From JAOPZW01 sp963788935 (GTDB taxonomy: Bacteria; Actinomycetota; Thermoleophilia; Solirubrobacterales; Solirubrobacteraceae), in NCBI GenBank assembly GCA_963788935.1, contig CAWBIM010000004.1:124001-188000 (forward strand): a stretch of DNA of 64,000 nt. The letters run 5' to 3'. The notes beneath the pieces are model-generated. The model made no database searches. It had not been told where the DNA came from and saw only the letters and a program-made list of their open reading frames with translations. This document shows positions 41,066-49,435 of this stretch, in pieces (the stretch's first letter is position 1; every line of letters begins with the position of its first letter). The translations under genes were made by a program, and so were the position numbers.

Positions 41066-41731
41066 GTGCCGAGCACGACGAAAGCCCCGCTCCGGCGCGA
41101 CGCCCAGCGCAACCGCGACCGGATCCTCGCCGCCACGCGCGCCGCGTTCGAGGAGCGGGGGCTCGACGTCGGCGTGGACGAGATCGCGCGCCGCGCGGGC
41201 GTGGGGATGGGCACCCTGTACCGCCACTTCCCGACGAAGGACGCGCTGATCGACGCGATCGTCGACGCGGGCTTCGCCGAGCTCACGGCGGCCGCCGAGC
41301 GCGCCCTCGCGGCCGACGACGCCTGGGAGGGCTTCCACGCCTTCCTCGTCGCGGCGATCGACCTGCAGCGCACGGACCGCGGCTTCAAGGACGCGCTCGC
41401 CGCCCGCGGCCGCGACGAGCGGCGGGTGAAGGCGGCGCGGCGCAAGCTCTACGCCGTCATCGACCAGCTCGTCGCGCGCGGCCACGCCGAGGGTGCGCTG
41501 CGGCCCGACATCGCCACCCCGGACGTCAACGTCCTGCTGTGGGCGACGGCGCGGATCGTCGAGCGCACCGCCGACATCGCTCCCGAGCAGGCCGGCCGGT
41601 TCCTCGAGATCTACCTCGACGGGCTGCGGCCCGGCGCGGTCACCGGGCCGCTGCCGGCGGGACCGATGTCGCCCCGCAAGCACCAGCTCGCACTCCGCGG
41701 CGCAGCGCCCCGCCGACGCGACGGCGCCTGA
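41066..41731 (+). CDS. TetR-family transcriptional regulator
   Basis: A 221-residue repressor starting at GTG 41066. The helix-turn-helix is DRILAATRAAFEERGLDVGV then DEIARRAGVGMGTLYRHFPT, with KDALIDAIVDAGF as the connecting helix. The C-terminal half is the ligand and dimerisation domain (helices AIDLQRTDRGFKDALAARGR and VNVLLWATARIVERTADIAP). The subfamily resembles regulators with a TetR_C SbtR-like domain. It presumably binds the paired palindromes at 40975-41038 and controls the divergent exporter-hydrolase pair. The ligand is unknown. Confidence 0.88.
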   Translation: MPSTTKAPLRRDAQRNRDRILAATRAAFEERGLDVGVDEIARRAGVGMGTLYRHFPTKDALIDAIVDAGFAELTAAAERALAADDAWEGFHAFLVAAIDLQRTDRGFKDALAARGRDERRVKAARRKLYAVIDQLVARGHAEGALRPDIATPDVNVLLWATARIVERTADIAPEQAGRFLEIYLDGLRPGAVTGPLPAGPMSPRKHQLALRGAAPRRRDGA

Positions 41732-41849
41732 CCCTCAGCGGATGTGCGGCGGGGCCCCGCGCGCCGGTGTGGACGGCAAACCTGTCCGGTGACGCGCCGC
41801 CTGCCGGGCGGCTAGGCTCACGCCGGGCCCCGTCCGGGGCCCGCGGCGC

Positions 41850-43058
41850 ATGGAACCCCTCTCTCCAGCACCCGTACGCGCCGCCGCAGCGCCGCTGCGG
41901 CTGCTGCTCGTCGAGGACGACGAGGGCGACGCGTTCCTCGTCTCCGAGCTCCTGCAGGAGGAGGACCCGAGCATCGAGGTCCAGCACGTGCGCTCGCTCG
42001 CGGCGGCCGTCGATGCCGTGGCGGCCGACCCGCCCGACTGCGTGCTGCTCGACCTCGGCCTCCCGGACGCGACCGGCCTCGGCGCGCTCGAGCGCCTGCG
42101 CGCCGCCGAGCCGGGGGTCGCGCACCTCGTGCTCACCGGCGACCGTGATGTGCAGCGCGGGGTCGAGGCCGTCGCCGCCGGCGCGCAGGACTACCTCATC
42201 AAGGGCAGCGTCGACGGCGAGGGCCTGCGCCGCGCGGTCCTGTACGCCGTCGAGCGCCGCCAGGCCGACGCGGTCCGCCAGCAGTTGCGCGCCGCGGAGA
42301 TGCTGGCCGAGGAGGCGACCCGCCTGGAGCGCGGGCTGCTCCCCGTCCCGCTGCTCAACGACGAGACCCTCGGCGTCGGGACCGGCTACCGCCCCGGCCG
42401 CGAGCGGACGCTGCTCGGCGGCGACTTCTACGACGCCGTGGAGACGCCGGACCACAGCGTCCACCTCGTCATCGGCGACGTCGCCGGCCACGGCCCCGAC
42501 GAGGCCGCCCTCGGCGTCTGCCTTCGGGTCGCGTGGCGCACGCAGATCCTCGGCGACGCGGCGCCCGACGCCGTCCTCCCGACGCTCCAGCGGGTGCTCG
42601 TCCACGAGCGCTATGCGGAGGAGATCTTCGCGACGGTCCTGACCGTCGTCGTCGCGCCCGACCGGCGCTCGGCGACGCTGCGCAGCGCGGGCCATCCGCC
42701 ACCGGTGCTGCTCGGCGCCGGCGCGCCGACCGCCCTCGAGGTGGAGCCCGGGCTGCCGCTGGGCATCTTCGACGACGCCGCGTGGCCCGGTCGCCGCCTC
42801 GACCTCCCGCCCGGCTGGGGCCTGCTGCTGTCGACGGACGGCCTGATCGAGGGCCGCGCCGGGCCCGACGAGCCCGGCCGGCTCGGGATGGAGGGCCTCA
42901 TCACGCTCGTCGGCGCACCGGGGACGGACTCGCGCTGGGCCGCGGACCCCCACGGGTTCGTGGCCGGCCTCATCGACGAGGTCATGCGCCGCAACGGCGG
43001 CGTGCCGCTCGACGACGTCGCCGCGCTCCTGCTCACGGGGCGGCGCGCCGGGGACTGA
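41850..43058 (+). CDS. Response regulator with PP2C/SpoIIE phosphatase output
   Basis: A 402-residue protein. Residues ~15-140 are a receiver domain (LRLLLVEDDEGDAFLVSELL; phospho-acceptor Asp in DCVLLDLGLPDATG; HLVLTGDRD; conserved Lys in YLIKGSV). A short helical linker leads to a SpoIIE-type PPM phosphatase: LLGGDFYDAVETPDHSVHLV, IGDVAGHGPDEAA, LRSAGHPPPVLLG and LLLSTDGLIEGR. Such RsbU-like effectors dephosphorylate anti-anti-sigma factors or adapters, so it probably links the neighbouring kinase to a partner-switching stress response. The stop overlaps the kinase ATG by one base. Confidence 0.9.
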   Translation: MEPLSPAPVRAAAAPLRLLLVEDDEGDAFLVSELLQEEDPSIEVQHVRSLAAAVDAVAADPPDCVLLDLGLPDATGLGALERLRAAEPGVAHLVLTGDRDVQRGVEAVAAGAQDYLIKGSVDGEGLRRAVLYAVERRQADAVRQQLRAAEMLAEEATRLERGLLPVPLLNDETLGVGTGYRPGRERTLLGGDFYDAVETPDHSVHLVIGDVAGHGPDEAALGVCLRVAWRTQILGDAAPDAVLPTLQRVLVHERYAEEIFATVLTVVVAPDRRSATLRSAGHPPPVLLGAGAPTALEVEPGLPLGIFDDAAWPGRRLDLPPGWGLLLSTDGLIEGRAGPDEPGRLGMEGLITLVGAPGTDSRWAADPHGFVAGLIDEVMRRNGGVPLDDVAALLLTGRRAGD

Positions 43059-44608
43059 TGCGCGCCGCGCGCTTCACCGCCGGCCGCTGGCTCGCGCTCA
43101 GCGTCGGCGTGCTCGCCGTGGCCGCGCTGCTCTCCGTCGGCGCCGCGTTCCTCGCCGCCTCGCGCGTGACCGACGCCCGCGTGCGCCTCGCCGACCTCGT
43201 CGACCCCGCCCAGCGCGACTCGCTCACGCTCCTCAACGGCATGGTCGACCAGGAGACCGGCGTCCGCGGCTACCTCCTCGGCGCCCGGGACACGTTCCTC
43301 GAGCCGTACACGAACGGCGCCCGGGCGACGGCCGTGCCGTTCCGCGGCCTCGACGCGCTCGCGGCCTCGGACGCCGGTGCGAACGTCCGCGACGACCTCG
43401 CGCTCGTCCGCCGCCGGATCGCCGAGTGGCGCTCGGGCTACGCGCAGCCGGCGATCGAGCGGGTCCGGCGCGACGGCCCCAACGCCGTCGACGAGGAGGA
43501 CGTGACCGAGGGCAAGCGCCGCTTCGATGCCGTGCGCGCCGCGTTCCAGCGCCTCGACGCCACGCTCGCGGCCGAGCGCGGCGACGCCCGCGACGACCTC
43601 GACCGCGCCGCCTACCAGCTGAACGTCGCCCTGGTGTTCGCCACGGTCGTCCTCCTCGGCACGCTCGCCGCCGTCGCCGTGATCGCCCGCAACCTGGTCG
43701 CGCGCCCGCTCGGGCGCCTCACCGATCAGGTCCGCGCCGTCGCCGGCGGGGCGCTGCGCCGCCCGGTGGAGCCGGGCGGCCCGAAGGACGTGCTCGCCCT
43801 GGGCAACGACGTCGAGGCGATGCGCGTGCGGATCGTCCGGGAGCTCGAGGCCGTCGAGAAGGCCCAGGCCGACCTCGCCGCCCAGGCCGAGGAGCTCGCG
43901 CGCTCGAACGCCGAGCTCGAGCAGTTCGCCTACGTCGCCTCGCACGATCTCCAAGAGCCGCTGCGCAAGGTCACGAGCTTCTGCCAGATGCTCGAGCGCC
44001 GCTACAGCGGCCAGCTGGACGAGCGCGCCGACCAGTACATCGCGTTCGCCGTGGACGGCGCGAAGCGGATGCAGATCCTGATCAACGACCTGCTCGCCTT
44101 CTCGCGGGTCGGCCGCATGGGCCGCGAGTCCGAGCTCGTCGACACCGACGATCTCGTCGCGGCGGCGACGGCGAACCTCGCGTCGGGGATCGAGGAGACC
44201 GGCGCGGAGATCGAGGTCACCGGCGACCTCCCCGTCGTGAGCGGCGAGCGCTCGCTGCTCGTGCTCGTCTTCCAGAACCTGATCGGCAACGGGATCAAGT
44301 TCCACGGCGAGGAGCCGCCGCGGGTGCGCGTGTCGGTCGAGCGCGAGGACGGCTTCTGGCGCTTCACGGTCACCGACAACGGGATCGGCATCGACCCGCA
44401 GTACGCCGAGCGCATCTTCGTGATCTTCCAGCGCCTGCACACGAAGGACGCGTACACCGGGACCGGCATCGGTCTGGCAATGTGTCGGAAGGTGATCGAG
44501 CACCACGGCGGACGCATCTGGCTCGAGCCGTCCGACAACGGCTCCGGCGCGACGTTCCGTTTCACGCTGCCGGTGCCCGACACGGCGCCCGAGGAGGTGG
44601 AGGGATGA
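43058..44608 (+). CDS. CHASE3/HAMP sensor histidine kinase
   Basis: A 516-residue membrane kinase. TM1 (LALSVGVLAVAALLSVGAAF) and TM2 (VALVFATVVLLGTLAAVAVI) flank a CHASE3-type sensor with LLNGMVDQETGVRGYLLGAR. A HAMP linker leads to the H box FAYVASHDLQEPLRKVTSF, with the phospho-His followed by Asp as in phytochrome-like HisKA kinases. The ATPase has N box QNLIGNGIKFH, G1 TDNGIGIDPQY and G2 YTGTGIGLAMCRKVI. It overlaps a single-domain regulator by four bases. The external signal is unknown. Confidence 0.92.
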   Translation: MRAARFTAGRWLALSVGVLAVAALLSVGAAFLAASRVTDARVRLADLVDPAQRDSLTLLNGMVDQETGVRGYLLGARDTFLEPYTNGARATAVPFRGLDALAASDAGANVRDDLALVRRRIAEWRSGYAQPAIERVRRDGPNAVDEEDVTEGKRRFDAVRAAFQRLDATLAAERGDARDDLDRAAYQLNVALVFATVVLLGTLAAVAVIARNLVARPLGRLTDQVRAVAGGALRRPVEPGGPKDVLALGNDVEAMRVRIVRELEAVEKAQADLAAQAEELARSNAELEQFAYVASHDLQEPLRKVTSFCQMLERRYSGQLDERADQYIAFAVDGAKRMQILINDLLAFSRVGRMGRESELVDTDDLVAAATANLASGIEETGAEIEVTGDLPVVSGERSLLVLVFQNLIGNGIKFHGEEPPRVRVSVEREDGFWRFTVTDNGIGIDPQYAERIFVIFQRLHTKDAYTGTGIGLAMCRKVIEHHGGRIWLEPSDNGSGATFRFTLPVPDTAPEEVEG

Positions 44609-45048
44609 TGGAGAACCTGTCGGTCGTCGATGTCCTGCTCGTCGAGGACGATCCGGGGGACGTCGTCCTCATCAAGGAGGCCTTCGAGTACAACAAGGTC
44701 CACAACGCCCTGCACGTCGTCTCCGACGGGGTGCAGGCGCTCGACTTCCTCTACCGCCGTGACGGGCACGAGAACGCGCCGCGCCCGGACCTCGTCCTGC
44801 TGGATCTCAACCTGCCGCGCAAGGACGGCCGCGAGGTCCTCGAGGAGGTCAAGGCGGACCCCGACCTGCGCACGATCCCGATCGTCGTGCTGACGACATC
44901 CGAGGCCGAGGAGGACATCGTGCGCTCCTACGACCTGCACGCGAACGCCTACGTCACGAAGCCCGTGGACTTCGACCGCTTCATCGAGGTCGTCCGCCTG
45001 ATCGACGACTTCTTCGTGACCGTCGTCAAGCTCCCCACCCGCGACTGA
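44605..45048 (+). CDS. Single-domain response regulator (Rcp1-like)
   Basis: A 147-residue receiver without an output domain. It contains VLLVEDDPGDVVLIKEAFEY, the phospho-acceptor Asp in LVLLDLNLPRKDGREVLEEV, the switch Thr in IVVLTTSEAEEDIVRSYD and the conserved Lys in AYVTKPVDFDRF. This subgroup pairs with phytochrome-like kinases, matching the upstream H box. It may act as a phosphate shuttle between the kinase and the RR-phosphatase. ATG 44605 overlaps the kinase stop; ATG 44608 is an equally possible start. Confidence 0.92.
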   Translation: MMENLSVVDVLLVEDDPGDVVLIKEAFEYNKVHNALHVVSDGVQALDFLYRRDGHENAPRPDLVLLDLNLPRKDGREVLEEVKADPDLRTIPIVVLTTSEAEEDIVRSYDLHANAYVTKPVDFDRFIEVVRLIDDFFVTVVKLPTRD

Positions 45049-45057
45049 CCGCCCGCG

Positions 45058-45588
45058 GTGGCCGAGGGCCTCGACGCGTTCGTGCGGCGCGGGCGGGCGC
45101 ACCGCGCCGCGGGCGAGCTCGAGGCGGCCGTCGGGGTCTTCGCCGCGGCGATCGCCGCGTTCCCCCGCGAGCCGAGGCCGTGGTGCGAGCGCGGCGCCGT
45201 CCGGATCCTGCAGGGCCGCGCGGAGGACGCCCTGGCCGACTACCGCGCGGCCGAGGCGCTCGACCCGGCCTATCCGGGCCTGCGCTCCTACTTCGCCGAG
45301 GCCTGGCTGTATCTCGGCCGGCCGGGCGATGCGCTCGCCGCGACCGCGCACGGCCTCGCGACCGAGCCCGGCGACGTCATGCACCGCGTCAACCTCGCGC
45401 ACGCGCTGCTGTTCCTCGGCCGGCGCGAGGCCGCCCTGGCGGAGTACCGGACGCTCCGCGGCGAACGGCACCCGACCAAGGGGCTGACCGGCGCGGAGAT
45501 CGCGCGCGAGGATCTCCGGCAGCTGCGGGCGGCCGGCATGACGCCGGCCGCCATGGAGGAGGTCGAGCAGACGCTCGCGGACGCGTGA
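45058..45588 (+). CDS. TPR-repeat protein
   Basis: A 176-residue protein made of about four tetratricopeptide-like helical pairs (AGELEAAVGVFAAAIAAFPR, GRAEDALADYRAAEALDPAY, GRPGDALAATAHGLATEPGD, GRREAALAEYRTL). There is no signal peptide. It starts at GTG 45058, nine bases after the response regulator stop, so it belongs to the same signalling unit. TPR proteins act as scaffolds. A role bringing the kinase and phosphatase together is plausible but unproven. Confidence 0.75.
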   Translation: MAEGLDAFVRRGRAHRAAGELEAAVGVFAAAIAAFPREPRPWCERGAVRILQGRAEDALADYRAAEALDPAYPGLRSYFAEAWLYLGRPGDALAATAHGLATEPGDVMHRVNLAHALLFLGRREAALAEYRTLRGERHPTKGLTGAEIAREDLRQLRAAGMTPAAMEEVEQTLADA

Positions 45589-45602
45589 CGCGCCCCGCGG
45601 TG

Positions 45603-46108
45603 TCAGCCCTTGCCGCCGCGCCTCCCGAACGACGTGAGGACCCCGTTGATGTCGGTCTCGTCGATCACGCCGTTGACGCGGGCCGCCTGCGGGCCGACGG
45701 CCGCGACGCGGACCTCCGTGCCGGTGTGCTGCTGGCTGACCTCTGCGGCTGCCGGGCGCGTCAGGCCGCCGGCGGTGCCGTAGGCGATGCGGATCGTCTG
45801 GCCGTCCTTCGTGACGAGGTCCTCGGCGTAGCCCGTCGGGCCGTCCTCGCCGTTCGTGTCCTCGGCGACGATCTGGCTCGTATGGCCGTGGTCGGCGGTC
45901 AGGACCACGAGCGTGTCGGGGTGCGCGCGCTGGTAGGCGAGCGCGACGCCGACCGCCTTGTCGAACGCGACGGTCTCTCCGATCTGCTGGCACGGGTTCG
46001 CGGCGTGGTCGCGCTTGTCGATGGACGCGCCCTCGACCTGCAGGAAGAAGCCCTTGCCCTTGCCCCTGCCTTCTGCTCGAGCAGCGAGAGCGCCTGCCGA
46101 TCGGGTGA
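45603..46108 (-). pseudogene. phoA: C-terminal remnant of a PhoA-type alkaline phosphatase
   Basis: About 160 residues match the last third of alkaline phosphatase: KGFFLQVEGASIDKRDHAAN, QQIGETVAFDKAVGVA, LVVLTADHGHTSQIVAEDTN, QHTGTEVRVAAVGPQAARVN and DETDING. The Mg/Zn ligands in this part (Glu, Asp, His-rich motifs) are kept. The N-terminal two thirds, with the phosphoserine nucleophile and signal peptide, are absent. A further slip near 46065 separates the upstream QALSLLEQKA segment. The homology ends exactly where the methionine-synthase-like gene stops (46109), so a deletion has probably fused the two. It is not expected to be active. Confidence 0.8.
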
Positions 46109-47137
46109 TCAGTCGGTGAAGGGCCCCGTCGCCCCGACCGCGAGCGCCTCGAGCTTGGCGTAGGCGACGTCGCGGGGGAGGTACTTCATGCCGCAGTCCG
46201 GCGCGGCGACCAGCCGGGCCGCGTCGACGTGGGGGAACGCGCGGGCGATGCGCTCGGCGACGAGCTCCGGCGTCTCGACCTGCTCGGTCGAGAGGTCGAG
46301 CACGCCGAGGATGATCGTCTTGTCCGGGAGCGCGTCGAGCACGCCGAGGTCGAGCCCGGACTGCGCGGTCTCGATGCTGACCTGGTCGATCTCGGTCGCG
46401 GCGAGCTCGGGCAGGAACGAGTACGCCTCGGGGCGCTCGTGGATGATCGCGGCGTAGCCGAAGCAGATGTGCACCGCGACCGTCCCGGCGACGCCGTCGG
46501 TCGCGCGGCGCAGCGCGTCCAGGCCGTAGGCGCGGGCCGGCTCGGGCCGCGCCTGCATGTAGGGCTCGTCGATCTGGACGATGTCGATCCCGGCGGCGAA
46601 CAGGTCGAGGATCTCCTCGCGGACCGCCTCGGCGTACGCCATACCGAGCGCGGCCGGATCGCCGTAGTGGTCGTCCTGGGCCTGCTGGGACATCGTGAAC
46701 GGCCCCGGCACGGTCATCTTCGTCGTGCGGCTCGTGTGGGCCATGAGGAACTGCGCGTCGCGCAGCTGGACGGGGTGGCGGCGGCGGACCGGGCCGACGA
46801 CCCGCGGGACCGGGTTGGGGTGCCCGCTGCGATCGAGCGCCGTGCCCGGGTTGTCGACGTCGACGCCCTCGAGCGCGGTGGCGAAGCGGTTCGAGTAGCT
46901 CTCGCGGCGCATCTCGCCGTCGGTGACGATCGCGAGGCCCGCGCGCTCCTGGTCGAGGATCGCCAGGCGCGTCGCGTCGTCCTGGGCCTCCTCGAGCCAC
47001 GCCGGGTCCACCCGCCACAGCTCGCGGGCGCGGACGCGGGGCGGGAAGCGGCCGCGGAGCTTGTCGCGGTCGAGCAGCCAGGCGGGCTGGGCGTAGGAGC
47101 CGACGAGGCTCGTCGGGACGGCGGCGGTCGTGGTCAT
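46109..47137 (-). CDS. Cobalamin-independent methionine synthase II-type protein (MetE C-terminal family)
   Basis: A 342-residue barrel matching the catalytic C-terminal domain of MetE. It starts TSLVGSYAQPAWLLDRDKLR and has VTDGEMRRESYSNRF, TVPGPFTMSQQAQDDHYGDP, IDIVQIDEPYMQARPEPARA, VHICFGYAA and the zinc-site end LVAAPDCGMKYLPRDVAYAK. Stand-alone domains of this kind transfer methyl groups to homocysteine or act on other thiols, and may use corrinoid or other donors. Its start overlaps the Fur-family stop by four bases, so both are in one operon; zinc or iron control is an attractive inference. Confidence 0.85.
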   Translation of the reverse strand: MTTTAAVPTSLVGSYAQPAWLLDRDKLRGRFPPRVRARELWRVDPAWLEEAQDDATRLAILDQERAGLAIVTDGEMRRESYSNRFATALEGVDVDNPGTALDRSGHPNPVPRVVGPVRRRHPVQLRDAQFLMAHTSRTTKMTVPGPFTMSQQAQDDHYGDPAALGMAYAEAVREEILDLFAAGIDIVQIDEPYMQARPEPARAYGLDALRRATDGVAGTVAVHICFGYAAIIHERPEAYSFLPELAATEIDQVSIETAQSGLDLGVLDALPDKTIILGVLDLSTEQVETPELVAERIARAFPHVDAARLVAAPDCGMKYLPRDVAYAKLEALAVGATGPFTD

Positions 47138-47619
47138 GGGCCGCCATCCTCGCGCGTCCGGCACGCCGGGCACACGCCGAAGAGCGTCAGCTCGCGACGG
47201 CCGAGCCGGTAGCCGCTGCCGGCCTCGACGCGCTCGCGCAGGTCGCCGAGGACGTCGTCGTGGACGTGGCGCACCGCGCCGCAGCGCTCGCAGACGAGGT
47301 GATGGTGGTGGTGCTCGTAGGCGAGCTCGTAGAAGACGCGGTCCTCGCCGAGGTCGGTGCGCAGGACGAGCCCCGCCTCGACGAGCACGTCGAGCGTGCG
47401 GTAGACGGTCGACGGGGTGACCGACGGCGCGCGCTCGCGGACGCGGTCGGTCACGTCCTGGGCGCTCAGGTGGGCGTCGGGCTCGGCCGCGACGACGTCC
47501 CAGATCAGGCGGCGCTGGCGGGTCAGGCGCCGGCCGCGGCGGCGCAGGGCGGCCTCGCCGGCCTCCGGCGCGTGGCTGTGGTCGGGCGCGTGCTCGTGGG
47601 GGCGGGCCACGTCGTGCAC
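47134..47619 (-). CDS. Fur-family metalloregulator
   Basis: A 161-residue Fur/Zur-type repressor. The winged helix spans RLTRQRRLIWDVVAAEPDAH and PSVTPSTVYRTLDVLVEAGL. The metal region is YEHHHHHLVCERCGAVRHVH, and a C-terminal FGVCPACRTRED completes two Cys-x2-Cys pairs for structural zinc. The His-rich N-terminus (HDVARPHEHAPDHSHAPEAG) may bind metal too. It is cotranscribed with a zinc-dependent methionine-synthase-like gene, which favours a zinc-sensing role, but iron or peroxide sensing cannot be excluded. Confidence 0.88.
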   Translation of the reverse strand: MHDVARPHEHAPDHSHAPEAGEAALRRRGRRLTRQRRLIWDVVAAEPDAHLSAQDVTDRVRERAPSVTPSTVYRTLDVLVEAGLVLRTDLGEDRVFYELAYEHHHHHLVCERCGAVRHVHDDVLGDLRERVEAGSGYRLGRRELTLFGVCPACRTREDGGP

Positions 47620-47692
47620 CTCGGACGCAGTCTTCCAGACGCGGCGGATACTGGGCGGGGGTCGGGCCGGGGCGCGTCAGAATGAGAGAGGA

Positions 47693-48736
47693 ATGGCGGA
47701 CCTCTCCCCTGGAACCGAGCTCGCGGGCTGCCGCATCGAGGAGATCCTCGGCACGGGCGGGATGGGCGTGATCTACCGCGCCACCGAGCTGCGGCTGGGC
47801 CGCCCGGTCGCCCTGAAGCTCATCGCCGCCGAGGGCGCGTCGGACCCGGACCTGCGCGAGCGCTTCGAGCGCGAGGCGCGCCTGACGGCCTCGATCGACC
47901 ACCCGAACGTCATTCCGGTCTACGCGGCGGGCGAGGAGGACGGCCACCTCTACCTCGTGATGCGCTTCGTGCCGGGCACCGACCTGCACCGGCTGCTGCG
48001 CCGCGAGGGAAGCCTCGCGCCCGCGCGGGCCGCGCGCGTCGTCGCGCAGGTCGCCGACGCCCTCGACGCCGCCCACGCCGCCGGCCTCGTCCATCGCGAC
48101 GTCAAGCCGGCGAACGTCCTCATCGCGGGCGAGCACGTCTACCTCAGCGACTTCGGCATCACGCGCGTGCAGGAGGCCGACACCCAGATCACCGACAGCG
48201 GCGGCTGGGTCGGGACGGTCGACTTCATGTCGCCCGAGCACCTGCGCGCGGAGCCGACCGACGCCCGCAGCGACGTCTACGCGCTCGGCTGCGTGCTGTA
48301 CACGGCGCTGACCGGGGCGCCGCCGTTCCGCCGCCAGACCGTGCCCGCGACGATCACCGCCCACCTGCACGACCCGCCGCCGAAGCCGTCGGCGACGCCG
48401 GGCGTGCCGGTCGCCTTCGACGCCGTCGTCGCCCGCGCGCTGGCCAAGGCCCCGACGGACCGCTACGCCTCGGCCGGCGACCTCGGGCGCGCCGCGCTCG
48501 CCGCGGCGGTGGGCGAGGCGCCCGCGACGGCGCGCGGCAGCGTGGCCGTGGGGGAGGCGACGCCGGAGCGCGCGACCCCGACGGCGATCACGAGCCTCGC
48601 GGACGCCGCGGGGGTCACCTCGGTCGCCGAGACGTCGATCGCCGACGACGGCGCGCGCGCGGCCGCCGGGGCCGGGGCCGGGGCGGCCGGAGCCAACGGC
48701 GGGCGGGCGCGCGCCGGCACCGCCCGGCGAGCGTGA
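47693..48736 (+). CDS. Ser/Thr protein kinase (PknB-like catalytic domain)
   Basis: A 347-residue Hanks-type kinase. The glycine loop is ILGTGGMGVIYRATE, the catalytic Lys lies in PVALKLI, the HRD loop is LVHRDVKPANVLI, DFG is YLSDFGITRVQ, and DVYALGCVLYTALTGAPPF follows. The C-terminal ~75 residues are an Ala/Thr-rich linker. Bacterial relatives usually continue into a transmembrane helix and external sensor. Here that helix begins in the next gene, one base off frame and directly after the stop, suggesting the two may be one gene split by a one-base error near 48730. ATG 47693 is preceded by GAGAGAGG. Confidence 0.9.
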   Translation: MADLSPGTELAGCRIEEILGTGGMGVIYRATELRLGRPVALKLIAAEGASDPDLRERFEREARLTASIDHPNVIPVYAAGEEDGHLYLVMRFVPGTDLHRLLRREGSLAPARAARVVAQVADALDAAHAAGLVHRDVKPANVLIAGEHVYLSDFGITRVQEADTQITDSGGWVGTVDFMSPEHLRAEPTDARSDVYALGCVLYTALTGAPPFRRQTVPATITAHLHDPPPKPSATPGVPVAFDAVVARALAKAPTDRYASAGDLGRAALAAAVGEAPATARGSVAVGEATPERATPTAITSLADAAGVTSVAETSIADDGARAAAGAGAGAAGANGGRARAGTARRA

Positions 48737-48737
48737 C

Positions 48738-49220
48738 GTGCGCGTGCACCGCGGCCGCCGCCGGCGCATGGTCGGGATGCTCACCTCGCTCGTCCTCGCG
48801 CTCCCGGCGCTGGCCGTCATCGTGCTCGTCACGCGCGGCGGCGGGACCCCGACCGGGCCGCTGGGCGAGAGCGAGGTCGGCGACATCGCCCAGTCCTTCG
48901 CGAGCGCCTACACGCACGAGGACGAGCGCGCGCTGCGGCGGCTGCTCACGCCCGAGGCGCGGCGGGTCGGGACGGGCGACGTCCAGACCGGCCGCCCCGC
49001 CGTCGTCGCCGAGTACCGCCGGCAGTTCGACGCCGACACGGTCACCTCGTACACGCTCGCCGACATGACGGTGACCGGCGGCCGCGTCGGCCGCGTCGAA
49101 GGGCACTACACGGTGCTGCGCCGCGGCCGGGCCACGCTGACGGGCCGGCTCGTGCTCGGGGTCGTGCGCTGGCGCGGGGAGCCGCGGATCGACCTCATCG
49201 CCACGGAGCCGCGGGCCTGA
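48738..49220 (+). CDS. Membrane-anchored NTF2-like protein, possible sensor part of the upstream kinase
   Basis: A 160-residue protein: basic start (VHRGRRRRMVGML), one transmembrane helix (LTSLVLALPALAVIVLVT) and an external NTF2/SnoaL-like domain (GDIAQSFASAYTHEDERALR, VVAEYRRQFDADTVTSYTLA, LGVVRWRGEPRIDLIATEPR). Upstream of GTG 48738, the same frame reads sensibly back into the kinase tail (PGERDV). It may therefore be the C-terminal sensor of a receptor kinase rather than a separate gene. As annotated it would be a type II membrane protein. Confidence 0.7.
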   Translation: MRVHRGRRRRMVGMLTSLVLALPALAVIVLVTRGGGTPTGPLGESEVGDIAQSFASAYTHEDERALRRLLTPEARRVGTGDVQTGRPAVVAEYRRQFDADTVTSYTLADMTVTGGRVGRVEGHYTVLRRGRATLTGRLVLGVVRWRGEPRIDLIATEPRA

Positions 49221-49271
49221 GGGGCTCGCCCGCAGCCGGCGACGTTTGCCGACCATCGGGGTGAACGTCGG

Positions 49272-49318
49272 ACGCGTGCTCACTTTGCCTCCATATGGGA
49301 GGGGAAGTGAGCACGCGT
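49272..49318. repeat. Long hairpin with a perfect 14-bp stem
   Basis: ACGCGTGCTCACTT (49272-49285) and its exact complement AAGTGAGCACGCGT (49305-49318) flank a 19-base loop that can pair further (CTCC-ATAT-GGGAG). It lies between convergent genes and could terminate transcription from both sides, though no T-run is present. A repeat element or protein site is the alternative. The rest of the 49221-49435 gap shows nothing recognisable. Confidence 0.6.
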
Positions 49319-49435
49319 GACCCGACGTCGACCACCTGGGCCCGGAGCGGCCGCACTCGCTCGGCCCCCTTTCCCTCGCCGAGCAGTCCGCCGGCGCCAC
49401 GTGACCCGTGGCTCCCGAGCGGAACGCCACGGGCC

